DNA of 64,000 nt from HR10 sp964615335 (GCA_964615335.1 CAZTMT010000008.1:70514-134513), one strand, 5' to 3'; shown: positions 33,510-43,416, numbered from the stretch's first letter. Numbers and translations: made by a program. Notes: a model not told the origin generated them from the sequence alone.

Positions 33510-34910
33510 ATGGCGTACCTGCGAAAACTCGATCTGGCCATCGAGTCGGCGCGCAAGTTCGCGCGCATTGGGGCGAGCACGAACCTCGTGAATCTGCTCC
33601 GCAAGATGCGACCGGCTGACGTCGCCGTCATCTTCGGAAGCCTGACCGACGGAGAACGCCTCTTCGCCTTTCGCTCCCTGTTGAAGCAGGATGGGGATTT
33701 CGTCGCTTCCGCTTTGAGCGAGATGCCCCCCGAAGAGGCGGCCTCGCTCCTGGCCCATGTGGAGCCGGAGACGATCGCCGATCTGCTGCAGAAGATCCCC
33801 GTGGACGATGCGACGCAGATCACCTCGAAGCTCCCGCCGGAGCTGGTCGAACGCGTGCTCGAACTGATGCACGTCGCGCGATCGGTGGATGTCGTGGATC
33901 AGCTCCAGTTTGAGGAGAACACGGCCGGCCGCATCATGAATCCCCATGTCTTCGCCTTGCATGAGAACATGACGGTCGGCGAGGCCATCTCCACGCTGCA
34001 GCGCAAAAGCGATGAGCTGGAGATGGTCTTCTATCTCTACGTCGTGGATGACCGGCATCATCTGGTCGGCGTCGTGAGCTTGCGGCAGCTTCTGCTCAAT
34101 CCGCCGAGCACGCCCCTGCGCAAGATCATGTCCACGGATGTGATCAGCGTGCACACGAGTACGGATCAGGAAGAAGTCGCGCGCGTCGTCTCCAAGTACG
34201 ATCTCATGGCCGTTCCCGTCGTGGACGATGAGAATCGGCTCGTCGGGATCGTGACCGTGGACGATGTCATTGACGTCCTGCAGGAGGAGCTGACCGAAGA
34301 TTACTTCCGCATGGTCGGATCGGACGCGGCCGAGCTGGAGCGGCGGACGCCCGCCGAAGTCGCGCGGCTCCGATTGCCCTGGCTTCTGGCGACGGTCCTC
34401 ATCGAGCTGGTCGCCGGGCTGGTCATTCACCGTTTCGATCAGACTTTGGGGTCGGTGATCCTGTTGGCTTCTTTCATGCCGGTCATTCAGGCCCTCTCCG
34501 GGAACACGGGGCTGCAATCGGCGACGATCGTCGTGCGCGGCCTGGCCACCGGGCATATTAATCCGAAGGACTGGTGGCGTCCCGTTTGGCGCCAGCTCCG
34601 GACGACGCTCCTTCTGGGAGCGATTCTGGGCATACTCATCTTCTTCGTCGGTGGATTTTGGCATGGATGGGTGCGTCTGTCGGAACGGGGGACGTGGTTT
34701 GACCCCGTCTTCGGTTTCGTCGTCGGATTCTCGCTCTTTGTCGCCGTCAACCTCTCCGGAATTGTGGGGACGATCACCCCGTTGATCTCCAAGCGTCTGG
34801 GGTTCGATCCGGCGCTCACGGCCGGACCGTTTGAGACGGCCTTCCAGGACGTTGTGAGCGTGACGATCATGCTCGGTCTGGCGACTCTGCTTTTGCGCTG
34901 GATGGCATGA
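33510..34910 (+). CDS. mgtE: MgtE-family magnesium transporter/channel
   Basis: A 466-aa protein with the complete MgtE layout: a cytosolic superhelical N-domain (about residues 25-130), two CBS domains (about 135-255) that sense Mg2+, a plug helix and five transmembrane helices (about 285-465). The pore segments with SFMPVIQALSGNTGLQSAT and VAVNLSGIVGTITPL are typical. It imports Mg2+ with Mg2+-dependent gating. The 3' end overlaps the convergent kinase gene by 44 bases. Confidence 0.95.
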   Translation: MAYLRKLDLAIESARKFARIGASTNLVNLLRKMRPADVAVIFGSLTDGERLFAFRSLLKQDGDFVASALSEMPPEEAASLLAHVEPETIADLLQKIPVDDATQITSKLPPELVERVLELMHVARSVDVVDQLQFEENTAGRIMNPHVFALHENMTVGEAISTLQRKSDELEMVFYLYVVDDRHHLVGVVSLRQLLLNPPSTPLRKIMSTDVISVHTSTDQEEVARVVSKYDLMAVPVVDDENRLVGIVTVDDVIDVLQEELTEDYFRMVGSDAAELERRTPAEVARLRLPWLLATVLIELVAGLVIHRFDQTLGSVILLASFMPVIQALSGNTGLQSATIVVRGLATGHINPKDWWRPVWRQLRTTLLLGAILGILIFFVGGFWHGWVRLSERGTWFDPVFGFVVGFSLFVAVNLSGIVGTITPLISKRLGFDPALTAGPFETAFQDVVSVTIMLGLATLLLRWMA

Positions 34911-35424
34911 GGGCCCCTGCGCCTGCCGGCTCCCGCTCGAGATCGGCGCAGATCTCGGAGGTCTCGCCCACGATCACCAGCTCATCGAAGCCTTCGCCGA
35001 AGGAGGGAGGAGATCGGCGGAGTTCCTCCCGCATGCGGTGAAGAACGGCTTCGGGAACCACGCGATGGCGCTCGCGATTGCGCTGTTGGCAGAGAGATAG
35101 CGGGACATCGAGCCAATAGCCGATGATCCATCGAACGCCGATCTCGCGCAGCTCGCGAATCGTCGCGCGACGGAATTTCGGATTGATATTGGTGGCATCG
35201 TAGATGACGGTACGTCCGGCACGCGCGGCAGCCAGCAGGTTCGAACGCGCCAGGCGGAAGACGCGCGCGGCTTCTCCCTGGATGGCTTCATCGCCGTAGA
35301 GGTGGCGGCGAATTTCATCGGAGCTGATGATCGAGGCGGGAGCGTAGCGTTCGGCCAGGCGACGCGCGAGCGTGCTCTTGCCGGAGCCGGGAAGCCCGAT
35401 TAAAATGTGCGCGTTCGGTCGCAT
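34867..35424 (-). CDS. P-loop ATPase/kinase (AAA_33, zeta-toxin/polynucleotide-kinase-like)
   Basis: A 185-aa protein with a Walker A motif at the N-terminus (GLPGSGKST), SSDEIRRHLYGD after it and YDATNINPKFRR, where the conserved Asp and Arg of this kinase group lie. Such proteins phosphorylate small molecules or nucleic-acid ends. The C-terminal 20 residues are low complexity and overlap mgtE. ATG 35424 follows GGAGGGGCG; longer upstream frames run antisense to glgB and are discounted. The target is unknown. Confidence 0.8.
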   Translation of the reverse strand: MRPNAHILIGLPGSGKSTLARRLAERYAPASIISSDEIRRHLYGDEAIQGEAARVFRLARSNLLAAARAGRTVIYDATNINPKFRRATIRELREIGVRWIIGYWLDVPLSLCQQRNRERHRVVPEAVLHRMREELRRSPPSFGEGFDELVIVGETSEICADLEREPAGAGALMPSSAKAESPDRA

Positions 35425-35493
35425 CGCCCCTCCGGCCGTCATCAGACCGAGCCAAACGAGCATTATAGTGAAGGATTGCGCGAGGGCGCCAGC

Positions 35494-37695
35494 ATGAGCA
35501 CGGCATCGTCTGCGGAGATCGAACTGATCGTGCGTGCCGAACATGCGGATCCGTTCCATATCCTGGGGCCGCATCGCCTCGAGGATGAGAAAGGGCCGGG
35601 CCTCGCCATTCGGGCTTTCCTGCCGGAGGCCGACCAGGCCTTCGTCCGCGACGCGCGCTCGGGAGAGCTTCATCCCATGGAGCGCATTCATCCGGACGGA
35701 TTCTATGAGGTCCTCCTGCGCGGGGTGACCGACGTCTTCCCCTATCGCCTGCACGTCCGATGCGGGCATGAGGTGCAGGAATTCCTCGATCCCTATAGCT
35801 TCCCTCCGGTGCTGACGGATTTCGACCTCCATCTCATCGGGGAGGGGACGCAGCGCCGCATCTTCGAGAAGCTCGGCGCCCATGTGCTCGAGATCGGCGG
35901 CGTGCGCGGCGTGCATTTCGCCGTGTGGGCCCCCAATGCTCGGCGCGTCAGCGTCGTCGGCGATTTCAACCGCTGGGACGGACGCCGCCACCCCATGCGC
36001 GTGCGAGGGACCAGTGGCCTGTGGGAGCTTTTCATCCCCGAGCTTCCCGAGGGGGTGCTCTATAAATTCGAGATCAAATCGCAGTACGGGAACGTCCTCT
36101 TGCTCAAGAGTGATCCCTACGGATTCTTCTTCGAGCGTCCGCCGCAGACGGCGACGATCGTGTACGACCTCTCCCGCTGTCGCTTCACCGACGACGCCTG
36201 GATGTCGGAGCGCGTGCGCCGCAACGCGCTGGATGCTCCCATGAACATCTACGAGGTTCATCTCGGCTCGTGGCGACGCGTGCCGGAGCAGGGAGATCGC
36301 CCGCTCACGTATGGGGAGGCCGCCCACGCGCTGGCCGCTTACGTCACAGAGATGGGGTATACGCACGTCGAGCTTCTGCCCGTCATGGAGCATCCGCTGG
36401 ACGAATCCTGGGGGTATCAGGTCCTCGGCTACTACGCGCCGACGAGCCGATGGGGGTCGCCCGAAGATTTCGCCTATTTCGTGAACTACCTTCACGAGCA
36501 GGGGATTGGAGTGATTCTCGACTGGGTGCCCGCTCATTTCCCTCGCGATGCGCACGGGCTGGCCTTCTTCGACGGCACCCATCTGTACGAGCATGCCGAT
36601 CCGCGACGCGGCGCGCATCCGGACTGGGGCACGCTCATCTTCAACTATGGACGAAACGAGGTGAGGAACTTCCTTCTGGGGAGCGCGCTCTTTTGGCTGG
36701 AGCGCTATCATGCCGATGGCCTGCGCGTGGACGCCGTCGCCTCGATGCTCTATCTGGATTACTCGCGGCGGCCGGGGGAGTGGATCCCCAATCCGCACGG
36801 AGGGAATGAGAATCTGGAGGCGATCGCCTTCCTGCGCCAATTCAACGAGCTGGTGCATGGCCTCTATCCGGGCGCTGTGACGATCGCCGAGGAGTCCACG
36901 GCCTGGCCGATGGTTTCGCGTCCGACGTATCTCGGGGGCTTGGGCTTCACGTTCAAATGGAACATGGGATGGATGAACGACACGCTGCGGTATATGGCCC
37001 GAGATCCCATCTATCGCAAGTATCATCACAACGAGCTGACCTTCTCGCTCCTGTACGCCTTCTCGGAGAACTACGTGTTGCCGCTCTCGCACGACGAGGT
37101 CGTGCACGGGAAGGGGTCGCTGCTCGGGAAGATGCCCGGCGATCCATGGCAGAAGTTCGCGAACCTGCGCCTGCTCTACGGATACATGTTCGGGTACCCG
37201 GGGAAGAAACTCCTCTTCATGGGGGGAGAGTTCGGGCAGGAGCGCGAATGGGACGTTCGGACGAGCCTGGACTGGCATCTCCTGGATCGAGAGCCGCACC
37301 GGCAGCTCCATCGGTACGTGCGCGATCTGAACCATTTCTATCTCGCCGAGCCCGCGCTCTACGAACGGGATTTCGACCCGGGCGGATTCGAGTGGATTGA
37401 TTTTCACGACTGGGAGCAGAGCATCATCGTGTTCCTGCGACGCGCCCGGCGGGAGGCTCCGTTTCTCATTTTCCTCTGCAACTTCACGCCGGTGCCCCGG
37501 CGGGAGTATCGGATCGGCGTCCCGGAACCCGGAGAGTATCGAGAGGTCTTCAACAGCGATCGCGCGGAATACGGAGGCAGCGGCCAGGGGAACGTCGAAG
37601 CGATCCGGGCCGAGCCCATCTCGTGGTCCGGACGCCCTTATTCCATTCGCGTGACCGTGCCTCCTCTGGCCGTCATCGTCTTGAAGCGCGCATGA
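35494..37695 (+). CDS. glgB: 1,4-alpha-glucan branching enzyme
   Basis: A 733-aa GH13 enzyme that makes alpha-1,6 branches in glycogen. Two N-terminal carbohydrate-binding domains (about residues 1-105 and 115-215; GVHFAVWAPNARRVSVVGDFN) precede the TIM barrel. Catalytic residues sit in DGLRVDAVASML (nucleophile Asp), TIAEEST (acid/base Glu) and LSHDEVVHGK (Asp). Full length for the family. ATG 35494 is chosen at the start of the recognisable sequence. The gene diverges from the P-loop kinase gene; no other glycogen genes are in the window. Confidence 0.95.
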   Translation: MSTASSAEIELIVRAEHADPFHILGPHRLEDEKGPGLAIRAFLPEADQAFVRDARSGELHPMERIHPDGFYEVLLRGVTDVFPYRLHVRCGHEVQEFLDPYSFPPVLTDFDLHLIGEGTQRRIFEKLGAHVLEIGGVRGVHFAVWAPNARRVSVVGDFNRWDGRRHPMRVRGTSGLWELFIPELPEGVLYKFEIKSQYGNVLLLKSDPYGFFFERPPQTATIVYDLSRCRFTDDAWMSERVRRNALDAPMNIYEVHLGSWRRVPEQGDRPLTYGEAAHALAAYVTEMGYTHVELLPVMEHPLDESWGYQVLGYYAPTSRWGSPEDFAYFVNYLHEQGIGVILDWVPAHFPRDAHGLAFFDGTHLYEHADPRRGAHPDWGTLIFNYGRNEVRNFLLGSALFWLERYHADGLRVDAVASMLYLDYSRRPGEWIPNPHGGNENLEAIAFLRQFNELVHGLYPGAVTIAEESTAWPMVSRPTYLGGLGFTFKWNMGWMNDTLRYMARDPIYRKYHHNELTFSLLYAFSENYVLPLSHDEVVHGKGSLLGKMPGDPWQKFANLRLLYGYMFGYPGKKLLFMGGEFGQEREWDVRTSLDWHLLDREPHRQLHRYVRDLNHFYLAEPALYERDFDPGGFEWIDFHDWEQSIIVFLRRARREAPFLIFLCNFTPVPRREYRIGVPEPGEYREVFNSDRAEYGGSGQGNVEAIRAEPISWSGRPYSIRVTVPPLAVIVLKRA

Positions 37696-37720
37696 GGAAC
37701 GAGCACAGGGGAGGGAAGGG

Positions 37721-38134
37721 ATGAAAGCGCACACCGAGTATCTGGAGTTCCATACCCGGAAGAGGCGCCAGTTCATCAACATCACGCGCGAGGTCGAGCG
37801 CGCCGTTCACAAAAGCGGAATCCGCGAGGGGCTTGTTCTCATCTCAGCCCTTCATACGACAGCCGGCGTCTACATCAACGACGACGAGGAGGGACTGATC
37901 CAGGATCTCGATGATCTCCTGGAGAAGCTCGCTCCCTCGGGAGCGCCCTATCGGCATCACGCCACGGGCGAGGATAATGGGGACGCTCACCTGAAGAGTC
38001 TGCTTCTGCATCATCAGGTCATCGTGCCCGTAACGGGCGGGAAACTCGATCTGGGGACGTGGCAGCGAATCTTCTACGCGGAGTTTGACGGATGCCGGCG
38101 CAAGCGCGTGGTGATCAAGATCCTCGGGGAATGA
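37721..38134 (+). CDS. YjbQ/UPF0047 family protein
   Basis: A 137-aa protein of the secondary thiamine-phosphate synthase/YjbQ family: LHTTAGVYINDDEEGL, HHATGEDNGDAHLKSLLL and the GTWQRIFYAEFDG segment with conserved His, Asp and Glu. YjbQ homologues can make thiamine phosphate with low activity, but their normal role is unclear. A GGGAGGGAAGG ribosome site is present, and it lies 25 bp downstream of glgB. Confidence 0.88.
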   Translation: MKAHTEYLEFHTRKRRQFINITREVERAVHKSGIREGLVLISALHTTAGVYINDDEEGLIQDLDDLLEKLAPSGAPYRHHATGEDNGDAHLKSLLLHHQVIVPVTGGKLDLGTWQRIFYAEFDGCRRKRVVIKILGE

Positions 38135-38167
38135 TCGGAGGACGGTCGCGCGCCGGGATCGGATTCG

Positions 38168-38196
38168 TTGCCCCCGCGCGGGCGCGGGACTATAAT
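38168..38196 (+). promoter_or_regulatory. Promoter of the signalling genes
   Basis: TTGCCC (38168-38173) and a perfect TATAAT (38191-38196) with a 17-bp spacer. An ATG with an 11-codon frame begins six bases after the -10 box (38203-38238); the sensor gene starts at 38380. Confidence 0.65.
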
Positions 38197-38379
38197 TCCG
38201 AAATGCCGAATGCGCGAAGTCGGCGCTCACAGGCGTAGGTCCGCCAGATCCTTTCGGAACTCGCCGTTTGGGGAGAGAGGGACGGAGAGCGTCTCTTCCG
38301 CCGAAGGGCGTTCTGATCGGTGAAGGATCCGAACCCCTTCGGGCCGATCATCGCCGCGAGGGCGAGCGCAGGGGGAGAC

Positions 38380-39705
38380 ATGGGGGAGAGCGAGTGGACG
38401 TTTGATGTGCGGCAGTGCCTGGAGGCGTCGGGGGAGCTTTTTCCTCCGGAACGTATTCCTCTGAGGGTTTTGCTCGATCTGCGGCGCCTTCTTCGCGTGC
38501 AACGTCACTTGAGCGAGATCACGCAGATGGAGGCGTCCGTTTATCTCTACGATGAGGCATCTCCCGCGCCGCTCTTTCCTGACCTCCCGCCGATGCTCGT
38601 ACGCTCTCCACTTTGTGCTGAGCTGAATCGCCTGCAAGAAGCCGATCGGCAGATCCCTCGATGCCAGGCCGATACGTGGCGGGCGTCGCTGCACGCAATG
38701 CGAGAAGGGCGACCGATTGCGGCCGATTGCGTCGGGGGGAGACAGACGCTCTGGAGTTGCCCCATTCTTTTGCATTGCGAGGGACGCTCGTATCCGAAGG
38801 CAGCGATCACGGTGGCGGCCTTTCCGATCGGGAATTTCTTCGCGTGCGAGGTCCTGGAAGCGCTCTTCCCGCACGGGAATCCCTCGCTCCGAGAGAGCCG
38901 CCAGCGGGCCGAGGAGCGGGCGCTCACGGAAGAACGCCTCGACATCGTGCGAGAGTTCGTCGCGTTTGTGGCGGAAGCGTTCTCGCAGGAGATCTCGCTC
39001 CGGTATGAGATGGCGCGCCAGTCGCTGGCCCTCTCGCGCCCCGCAGCGGAGAAGGTATCCGCCCTGGTCGAGCGGATCTCGCAGATCGCGCATGAGATTA
39101 ACAACCGGCTGACCAGTATCCACCTGCATGCGCATCTGGCGCACCAATGGGTCCGATCTCCGGAGGCTCAGGAATCTCTGGAGCTGATTAAGACGGAGGC
39201 GCGAGCCGCCATCGAAGCCGTGCGGGCGTGGGCGAAGGACGTTCGTCAGGACGCTGCGCCCGCGCGCGCGGACACCGATTTTCCTCGCGCCGCGGGTCCG
39301 GGGGAACCGAAGCGCATTCTCGTCGTGGATGATGAGAAGCCGGTCGCCGAATTGATCGCGCGCGCCTTGCGCGCCGCTCATTACGATGTGGATGTCACGC
39401 TGGAGGGCCAGGAGGCGATCGCTCTGATCGAGCGCAAGCATTACGATCTCATCATCGCCGATCTCCGCATGCCGGGGATCGGGGGGATGGAGCTGTACGA
39501 CCATTTCTGGCGCATTGATCCGGCCGTGGCGCGTCGCATGGTCTTTCTCACCGGGGATGTCTTGAGCGCATCGGCGCTTGACTTTCTGCGCCAGACCCGG
39601 AGCCTGCATCTCCCTAAGCCCTGCACTCTGGAAGAGCTGCTGGCCCTTGTGCGCGCCGGGCTGGAGCGGAGCGAATCGGCTCCCTCTTCCCCTGAGGCTC
39701 CGTGA
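38380..39705 (+). CDS. PocR-like sensor / HisKA-like / receiver-domain protein lacking an ATPase
   Basis: A 441-aa signalling protein. Residues about 1-185 form a cysteine-containing ligand-binding domain of PocR type (cysteines around CQADTW, DCVGGRQTLWSCP, then AAFPIGNFF). A helical HisKA-like segment with AHEINNRLT follows (about 225-290). The C-terminus is a receiver domain (ILVVDDEKP, IIADLRMPG with the phosphoacceptor Asp, and LPKPC with the conserved Lys). No HATPase domain exists between them, so it cannot phosphorylate itself in the usual way; it may be phosphorylated by another kinase, perhaps the one at 40902-43301. ATG 38380 follows AGGGGGAGAC. Confidence 0.75.
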   Translation: MGESEWTFDVRQCLEASGELFPPERIPLRVLLDLRRLLRVQRHLSEITQMEASVYLYDEASPAPLFPDLPPMLVRSPLCAELNRLQEADRQIPRCQADTWRASLHAMREGRPIAADCVGGRQTLWSCPILLHCEGRSYPKAAITVAAFPIGNFFACEVLEALFPHGNPSLRESRQRAEERALTEERLDIVREFVAFVAEAFSQEISLRYEMARQSLALSRPAAEKVSALVERISQIAHEINNRLTSIHLHAHLAHQWVRSPEAQESLELIKTEARAAIEAVRAWAKDVRQDAAPARADTDFPRAAGPGEPKRILVVDDEKPVAELIARALRAAHYDVDVTLEGQEAIALIERKHYDLIIADLRMPGIGGMELYDHFWRIDPAVARRMVFLTGDVLSASALDFLRQTRSLHLPKPCTLEELLALVRAGLERSESAPSSPEAP

Positions 39706-39779
39706 GCCGATGCGATGAGAGCGAGATCCGCGCCTTCGGCAGGGATCGAATGGGTGGACTGGTTCTTTGAGGGAAAGCG

Positions 39780-40886
39780 ATGACGACCGGACGCATGCTC
39801 TTCGCTCAGGCGGAGCGGAAGCGACAGAGCGGAGATTTCGCCGAAGCCCTCTCGCTGTATCGGGAGGCCCGGCGTGCGTTCGCGCGCCAGGGGGATGAGC
39901 GCGGGCGCATGGAGTGCGCGCTGGCCGAAGGGCATTGCTTGCGGCTTCTCGGGAGGTTTCGGCTGGCGCAGCGCGCCTATCAGCGCGCCGCGCATCTGGC
40001 TCGCGCCTTGGGCGAGGATCTGAATTGGGCCGATGCGCGCGTCGGCGAGGGGATGGCTCTTCGCGCTCTCGGAGAGGCGTCCGCGGCCTTGCGCCTTTTC
40101 CAGCAAGCCGAGCGCGTGTATCGGAAAGAAGGGGATGAGGCCGGGCAGGCCTATCTGCTGTGGGCGAAAGGAGGGACGTTCCGCCTGTATGGAGATCTTC
40201 GCGCGGCCTATCGCAGCTTTCGCCAGGCCTGGACGTGGTACGAGCGGATGGAGGATCGCGCGGGAGCCGCCTACGCCTTGTGCGGACTCGGAGGCGTCTC
40301 CCGGGTGATGGGGAAGTACGAAGCGTCCTGGGCGTTCTACACGGAAGCCAATGCACGCTTTGGACGCCTCCGCGATACGTTCGGCCGCGCTTACTCCTTC
40401 TGCGGCATCGCCAATGCCTGGCGGATGCGCGGGGACTACGGGCGAGCGCTCCGGTTCTTCGAACGGGCGACAGCCCTGTATCGAGAGATCGGCGATCAGG
40501 TGAGCTACGCCTATACTCTCTGGGGCGAAGCGACGGCTTACAAGATGCTCGGCCTCTATGAGCGCGCTCGCGCGGACTTTCGGGAAGCCGACCGACTCTT
40601 CCGAAAAACGCACGACGTGCGCGGCCGCATCTACACGCGGCTTGGGGAAGGCGAACTGCTTCTGCTGCAGGGCCAGCGGGGACGGGCCGAGCGCTATTTC
40701 CGTATTGCCTTGAAGATGGCCCGCCACTGGGGATTCCGCCTGGAGGCATTACATGCCCATCTCTTTCTGAAGATCCTGCGACGAGAAGACGGACAAGCCG
40801 TCTCTTTCGCCCCTCTTGTGCGCCGCTATCGCGCATTGGGGACGACCTTCCTTCGGAATCCCACGCTTCCGCTGAATCTCCCTTAG
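39780..40886 (+). CDS. Tetratricopeptide-repeat protein
   Basis: A 368-aa soluble protein made almost wholly of about nine TPR-like helical pairs of 36-40 residues (repeated A-x-G-D-x-x-A-L and YR-x-x-G patterns, for example GDFAEALSLYREARRAF and GDYGRALRFFERATALY). TPR proteins are scaffolds for protein complexes. It has no enzymatic domain. It follows the PocR/receiver gene by 74 bp and faces the histidine kinase gene, so a role in that signalling group is likely but unproven. Confidence 0.85.
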   Translation: MTTGRMLFAQAERKRQSGDFAEALSLYREARRAFARQGDERGRMECALAEGHCLRLLGRFRLAQRAYQRAAHLARALGEDLNWADARVGEGMALRALGEASAALRLFQQAERVYRKEGDEAGQAYLLWAKGGTFRLYGDLRAAYRSFRQAWTWYERMEDRAGAAYALCGLGGVSRVMGKYEASWAFYTEANARFGRLRDTFGRAYSFCGIANAWRMRGDYGRALRFFERATALYREIGDQVSYAYTLWGEATAYKMLGLYERARADFREADRLFRKTHDVRGRIYTRLGEGELLLLQGQRGRAERYFRIALKMARHWGFRLEALHAHLFLKILRREDGQAVSFAPLVRRYRALGTTFLRNPTLPLNLP

Positions 40887-40901
40887 GTCGGGCAGGAGCG
40901 T

Positions 40902-43301
40902 TCACCGAAGCCGCGAAGAACGATCGAGAAAGGGGGGATCTTTCGGCTCACTTCTCGGGGAGAGAGGAAGCTCGATGATAAATGTCGCTCCGCGTCCCTC
41001 TTCGCTCACGGCGTAGATCTCTCCTCCGTGCTCCTTGATGATCCCGTAGCAGATGGAGAGCCCCAGGCCGGTGCCCACTCCCGGAGGCTTCGTCGTGAAG
41101 AAGGGATCGAAGATGCGCGGCAGATGGGAGGCCGGAATGCCCGGTCCATCATCGGTGAAGCGAATCTCGATGACCTCATCGGAAGGGTCCCCCTCGCTGG
41201 ACAGCTTCCGACGCGTCTCGATGAGCAGCGTCCCGTGACCGCGTGCTTCTCGGACAGCGTGTTCGGCATTGAGGATAATGTTGGAGAAGACCTGTTGCAG
41301 GAGATTCCGATCAGCTCGAATGAGCGGGAGATCCGGTGAGAGATTGGTCCTCACGCGCAACGGGCTCATCGGAGTGTGGAGCCGATAGGCTTCGAGCGCC
41401 GCCCGAATCACCTCGTTGAGATCTATGACCTCCTTCTCCGGGCGATAGAAGCGGGCGAAGGTGAGGAGATTCTGGATGACCTTCTTCGCGCGCTGGGCTT
41501 GCTCCCGGATCGTGTGGAGATCGCGCTGTGCTCTCTCACTCAAGGGCTCCTGAGTGAGAAGGAGTTCGGCGTAGCCGAGCACGCTGGTGAGGGGATTGTT
41601 CAGCTCGTGGGCGACGCCGGAGACGAAGCGTTCCAGAGCCGTGAGCTTCTCCTCCTGAAGGGGTGTCTCCGGGGGATGGTCCTTCCGGGTTTCGAGGATC
41701 AGGCAGAGGGCGGGCTTGCCTTCGTAGACGATCGGGCGGACGATCGCCTGGACGGCGATTTCGCCTCCGCCTTTTCGCCTCAGATGCAATTGAGCCGCGC
41801 GTGGCGTCTTCTCCGAGGCCTCCCGTTCCAGAAGGGTTCGAGCGCGGTCTCGTTCCTCCTCCGAAAAGAGATCCAGGACACTCTCAAGGGCCAGAAGCTC
41901 TCCCCGAGAGAGCCCGGTGAGTTCAGCCATCCGGCGATTGGCTTCGCGAAGGCGCTTGTCCTGAAGAATCGCGAAACCCTCTTCCAGAACGTCCAGCGCC
42001 GCGCCGTAGGCGTGGATCTGCGCGCTCGCTCGTTCGAGATGCTCTCGAAGCTCTTCGACCGTCCGCACGGTGTGCAGATGCAGAGCGAGGTGATCCGCGA
42101 TCACCTGAAGCAAGGCGACATCCTCCTGATCGAAGGCATCCTGACGATCGCTCTCGATGCTGAGGACTCCCAGAGTCCGTCCCTCACATCTCATGGCGAG
42201 ATCCAGTTGCGCTTTCGTCTCGGCATGAGCGCGGACGAAGCGAGGTTCCGCGGAGACGTCATTGGCCAGAAGGACCTCGCCGTGGCGGGCGACCCATCCG
42301 AGCGTGCCGACGTAGATGCTGTGCCGATAGCCCGGCGAGAGGGGACGAGCATACCGGCTCCGGATCGCCGCGAGGATCAATTCCTGGGCCGATTCGTCGA
42401 GAAGAAAGACAGAGACGGTTGGAAAGCCGAAGGCCTCCTGAAGGAGGCGGCAGGCTTCCGAGAGGATTTCGCGTGTGCGTTCCGAGGTCGCGGGGGCTCT
42501 CTCCTGCAGAAGGCAGGGGACTGACACAGCGGCCAGCATCTTCAGAATGCGAGCGGCTCGATGCCAGCGCTCCGCTCGGTGGCTCTCGCGCTCCCGCTCC
42601 GCAGCCAGATGTTCGTATCGGCGAGCCCTTGCGATCGCCGTCCCCAGCAGATCTCCCAGCGCCGAGAAGAAAGCCGAACTATACTCGGCCAGAGAAAGGC
42701 GGGGCGTCTGCTGCCGAGGGCTCTCCGGGCGCGGTTCCCGAGAAGGCCCTTCGCCCGAGAGGACGTGCGCGGAGTTTCGACCCAAAAGCAGCAGCACGCC
42801 CAGCGTCTGCTCCTCCGCGCGAAGCGGGATGAGGAGAAAGGAGTGAAATCCGGCGCGTTGCATCAGGTTCCGGTAAAGAGGCGGGCGGCTCGTTGAGAAC
42901 TCGATGAAGAGAGGGGCTCCCAGGGCAGCCGCCTCCCCAATGGGACCTTCGCCCAGGGGAACGCGCGCGAGCATCTCGGTGAAGCTCGGGGGAATTCCTC
43001 GATGAACCCGAAGGTGCAAGGTGGAGCGATCCGTCGGGCCCACCGGAGCGCGCGAGCCGGAGTCCGGAAGTTCCTCCCGCAGGTAGATCGCTCCGGCTTC
43101 AAAAGGGAGAAACGTCAGAAGATCCTCGATGGCCGTTCGGAGCAGGGTCTCCAGATCCCGCGCGCGCGCCGCTGCCGCTCCCATCGCGCTCAGGACGGCC
43201 AATTGTCGAGCGCACTGGAGAATTTCGATCCCCCGCTGAAGAATCTGCTCGTGCGGTGCCGTGGCGATGAGCCGGTCTTCGTGAGCCGGTGAATGCATCA
43301 T
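40902..43301 (-). CDS. GAF/PAS-containing sensor histidine kinase
   Basis: A 799-aa cytoplasmic kinase. Two GAF domains (about residues 30-210 and 260-430) are followed by a PAS domain (about 440-550), a HisKA dimerisation helix with the phosphorylated His in VAHELNNPLTS and a complete HATPase domain (N-box IILNAEHA, DDGPGIP, FTTKPPGVGTGLGLS). The layout is NtrB-like and no transmembrane segment is seen, so it senses a soluble signal. Two adjacent ATGs (43301 and 43298) lie just after GAGAGGGGGAT. The frame extends to 43529 without a better ribosome site. The partner regulator may be the receiver protein at 38380-39705. Confidence 0.9.
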   Translation of the reverse strand: MMHSPAHEDRLIATAPHEQILQRGIEILQCARQLAVLSAMGAAAARARDLETLLRTAIEDLLTFLPFEAGAIYLREELPDSGSRAPVGPTDRSTLHLRVHRGIPPSFTEMLARVPLGEGPIGEAAALGAPLFIEFSTSRPPLYRNLMQRAGFHSFLLIPLRAEEQTLGVLLLLGRNSAHVLSGEGPSREPRPESPRQQTPRLSLAEYSSAFFSALGDLLGTAIARARRYEHLAAERERESHRAERWHRAARILKMLAAVSVPCLLQERAPATSERTREILSEACRLLQEAFGFPTVSVFLLDESAQELILAAIRSRYARPLSPGYRHSIYVGTLGWVARHGEVLLANDVSAEPRFVRAHAETKAQLDLAMRCEGRTLGVLSIESDRQDAFDQEDVALLQVIADHLALHLHTVRTVEELREHLERASAQIHAYGAALDVLEEGFAILQDKRLREANRRMAELTGLSRGELLALESVLDLFSEEERDRARTLLEREASEKTPRAAQLHLRRKGGGEIAVQAIVRPIVYEGKPALCLILETRKDHPPETPLQEEKLTALERFVSGVAHELNNPLTSVLGYAELLLTQEPLSERAQRDLHTIREQAQRAKKVIQNLLTFARFYRPEKEVIDLNEVIRAALEAYRLHTPMSPLRVRTNLSPDLPLIRADRNLLQQVFSNIILNAEHAVREARGHGTLLIETRRKLSSEGDPSDEVIEIRFTDDGPGIPASHLPRIFDPFFTTKPPGVGTGLGLSICYGIIKEHGGEIYAVSEEGRGATFIIELPLSPRSEPKDPPFLDRSSRLR

Positions 43302-43416
43302 ATCCCCCTCTCGCTTCCATTGGAAGAGCTGTCCCCGGCGGAGATTCCGGAAGATGAGGGCTCCCTTGGGCGGACGTGCTTTCGCTCGATCTGCGGAACC
43401 GTCGCATCGCGAGCGT

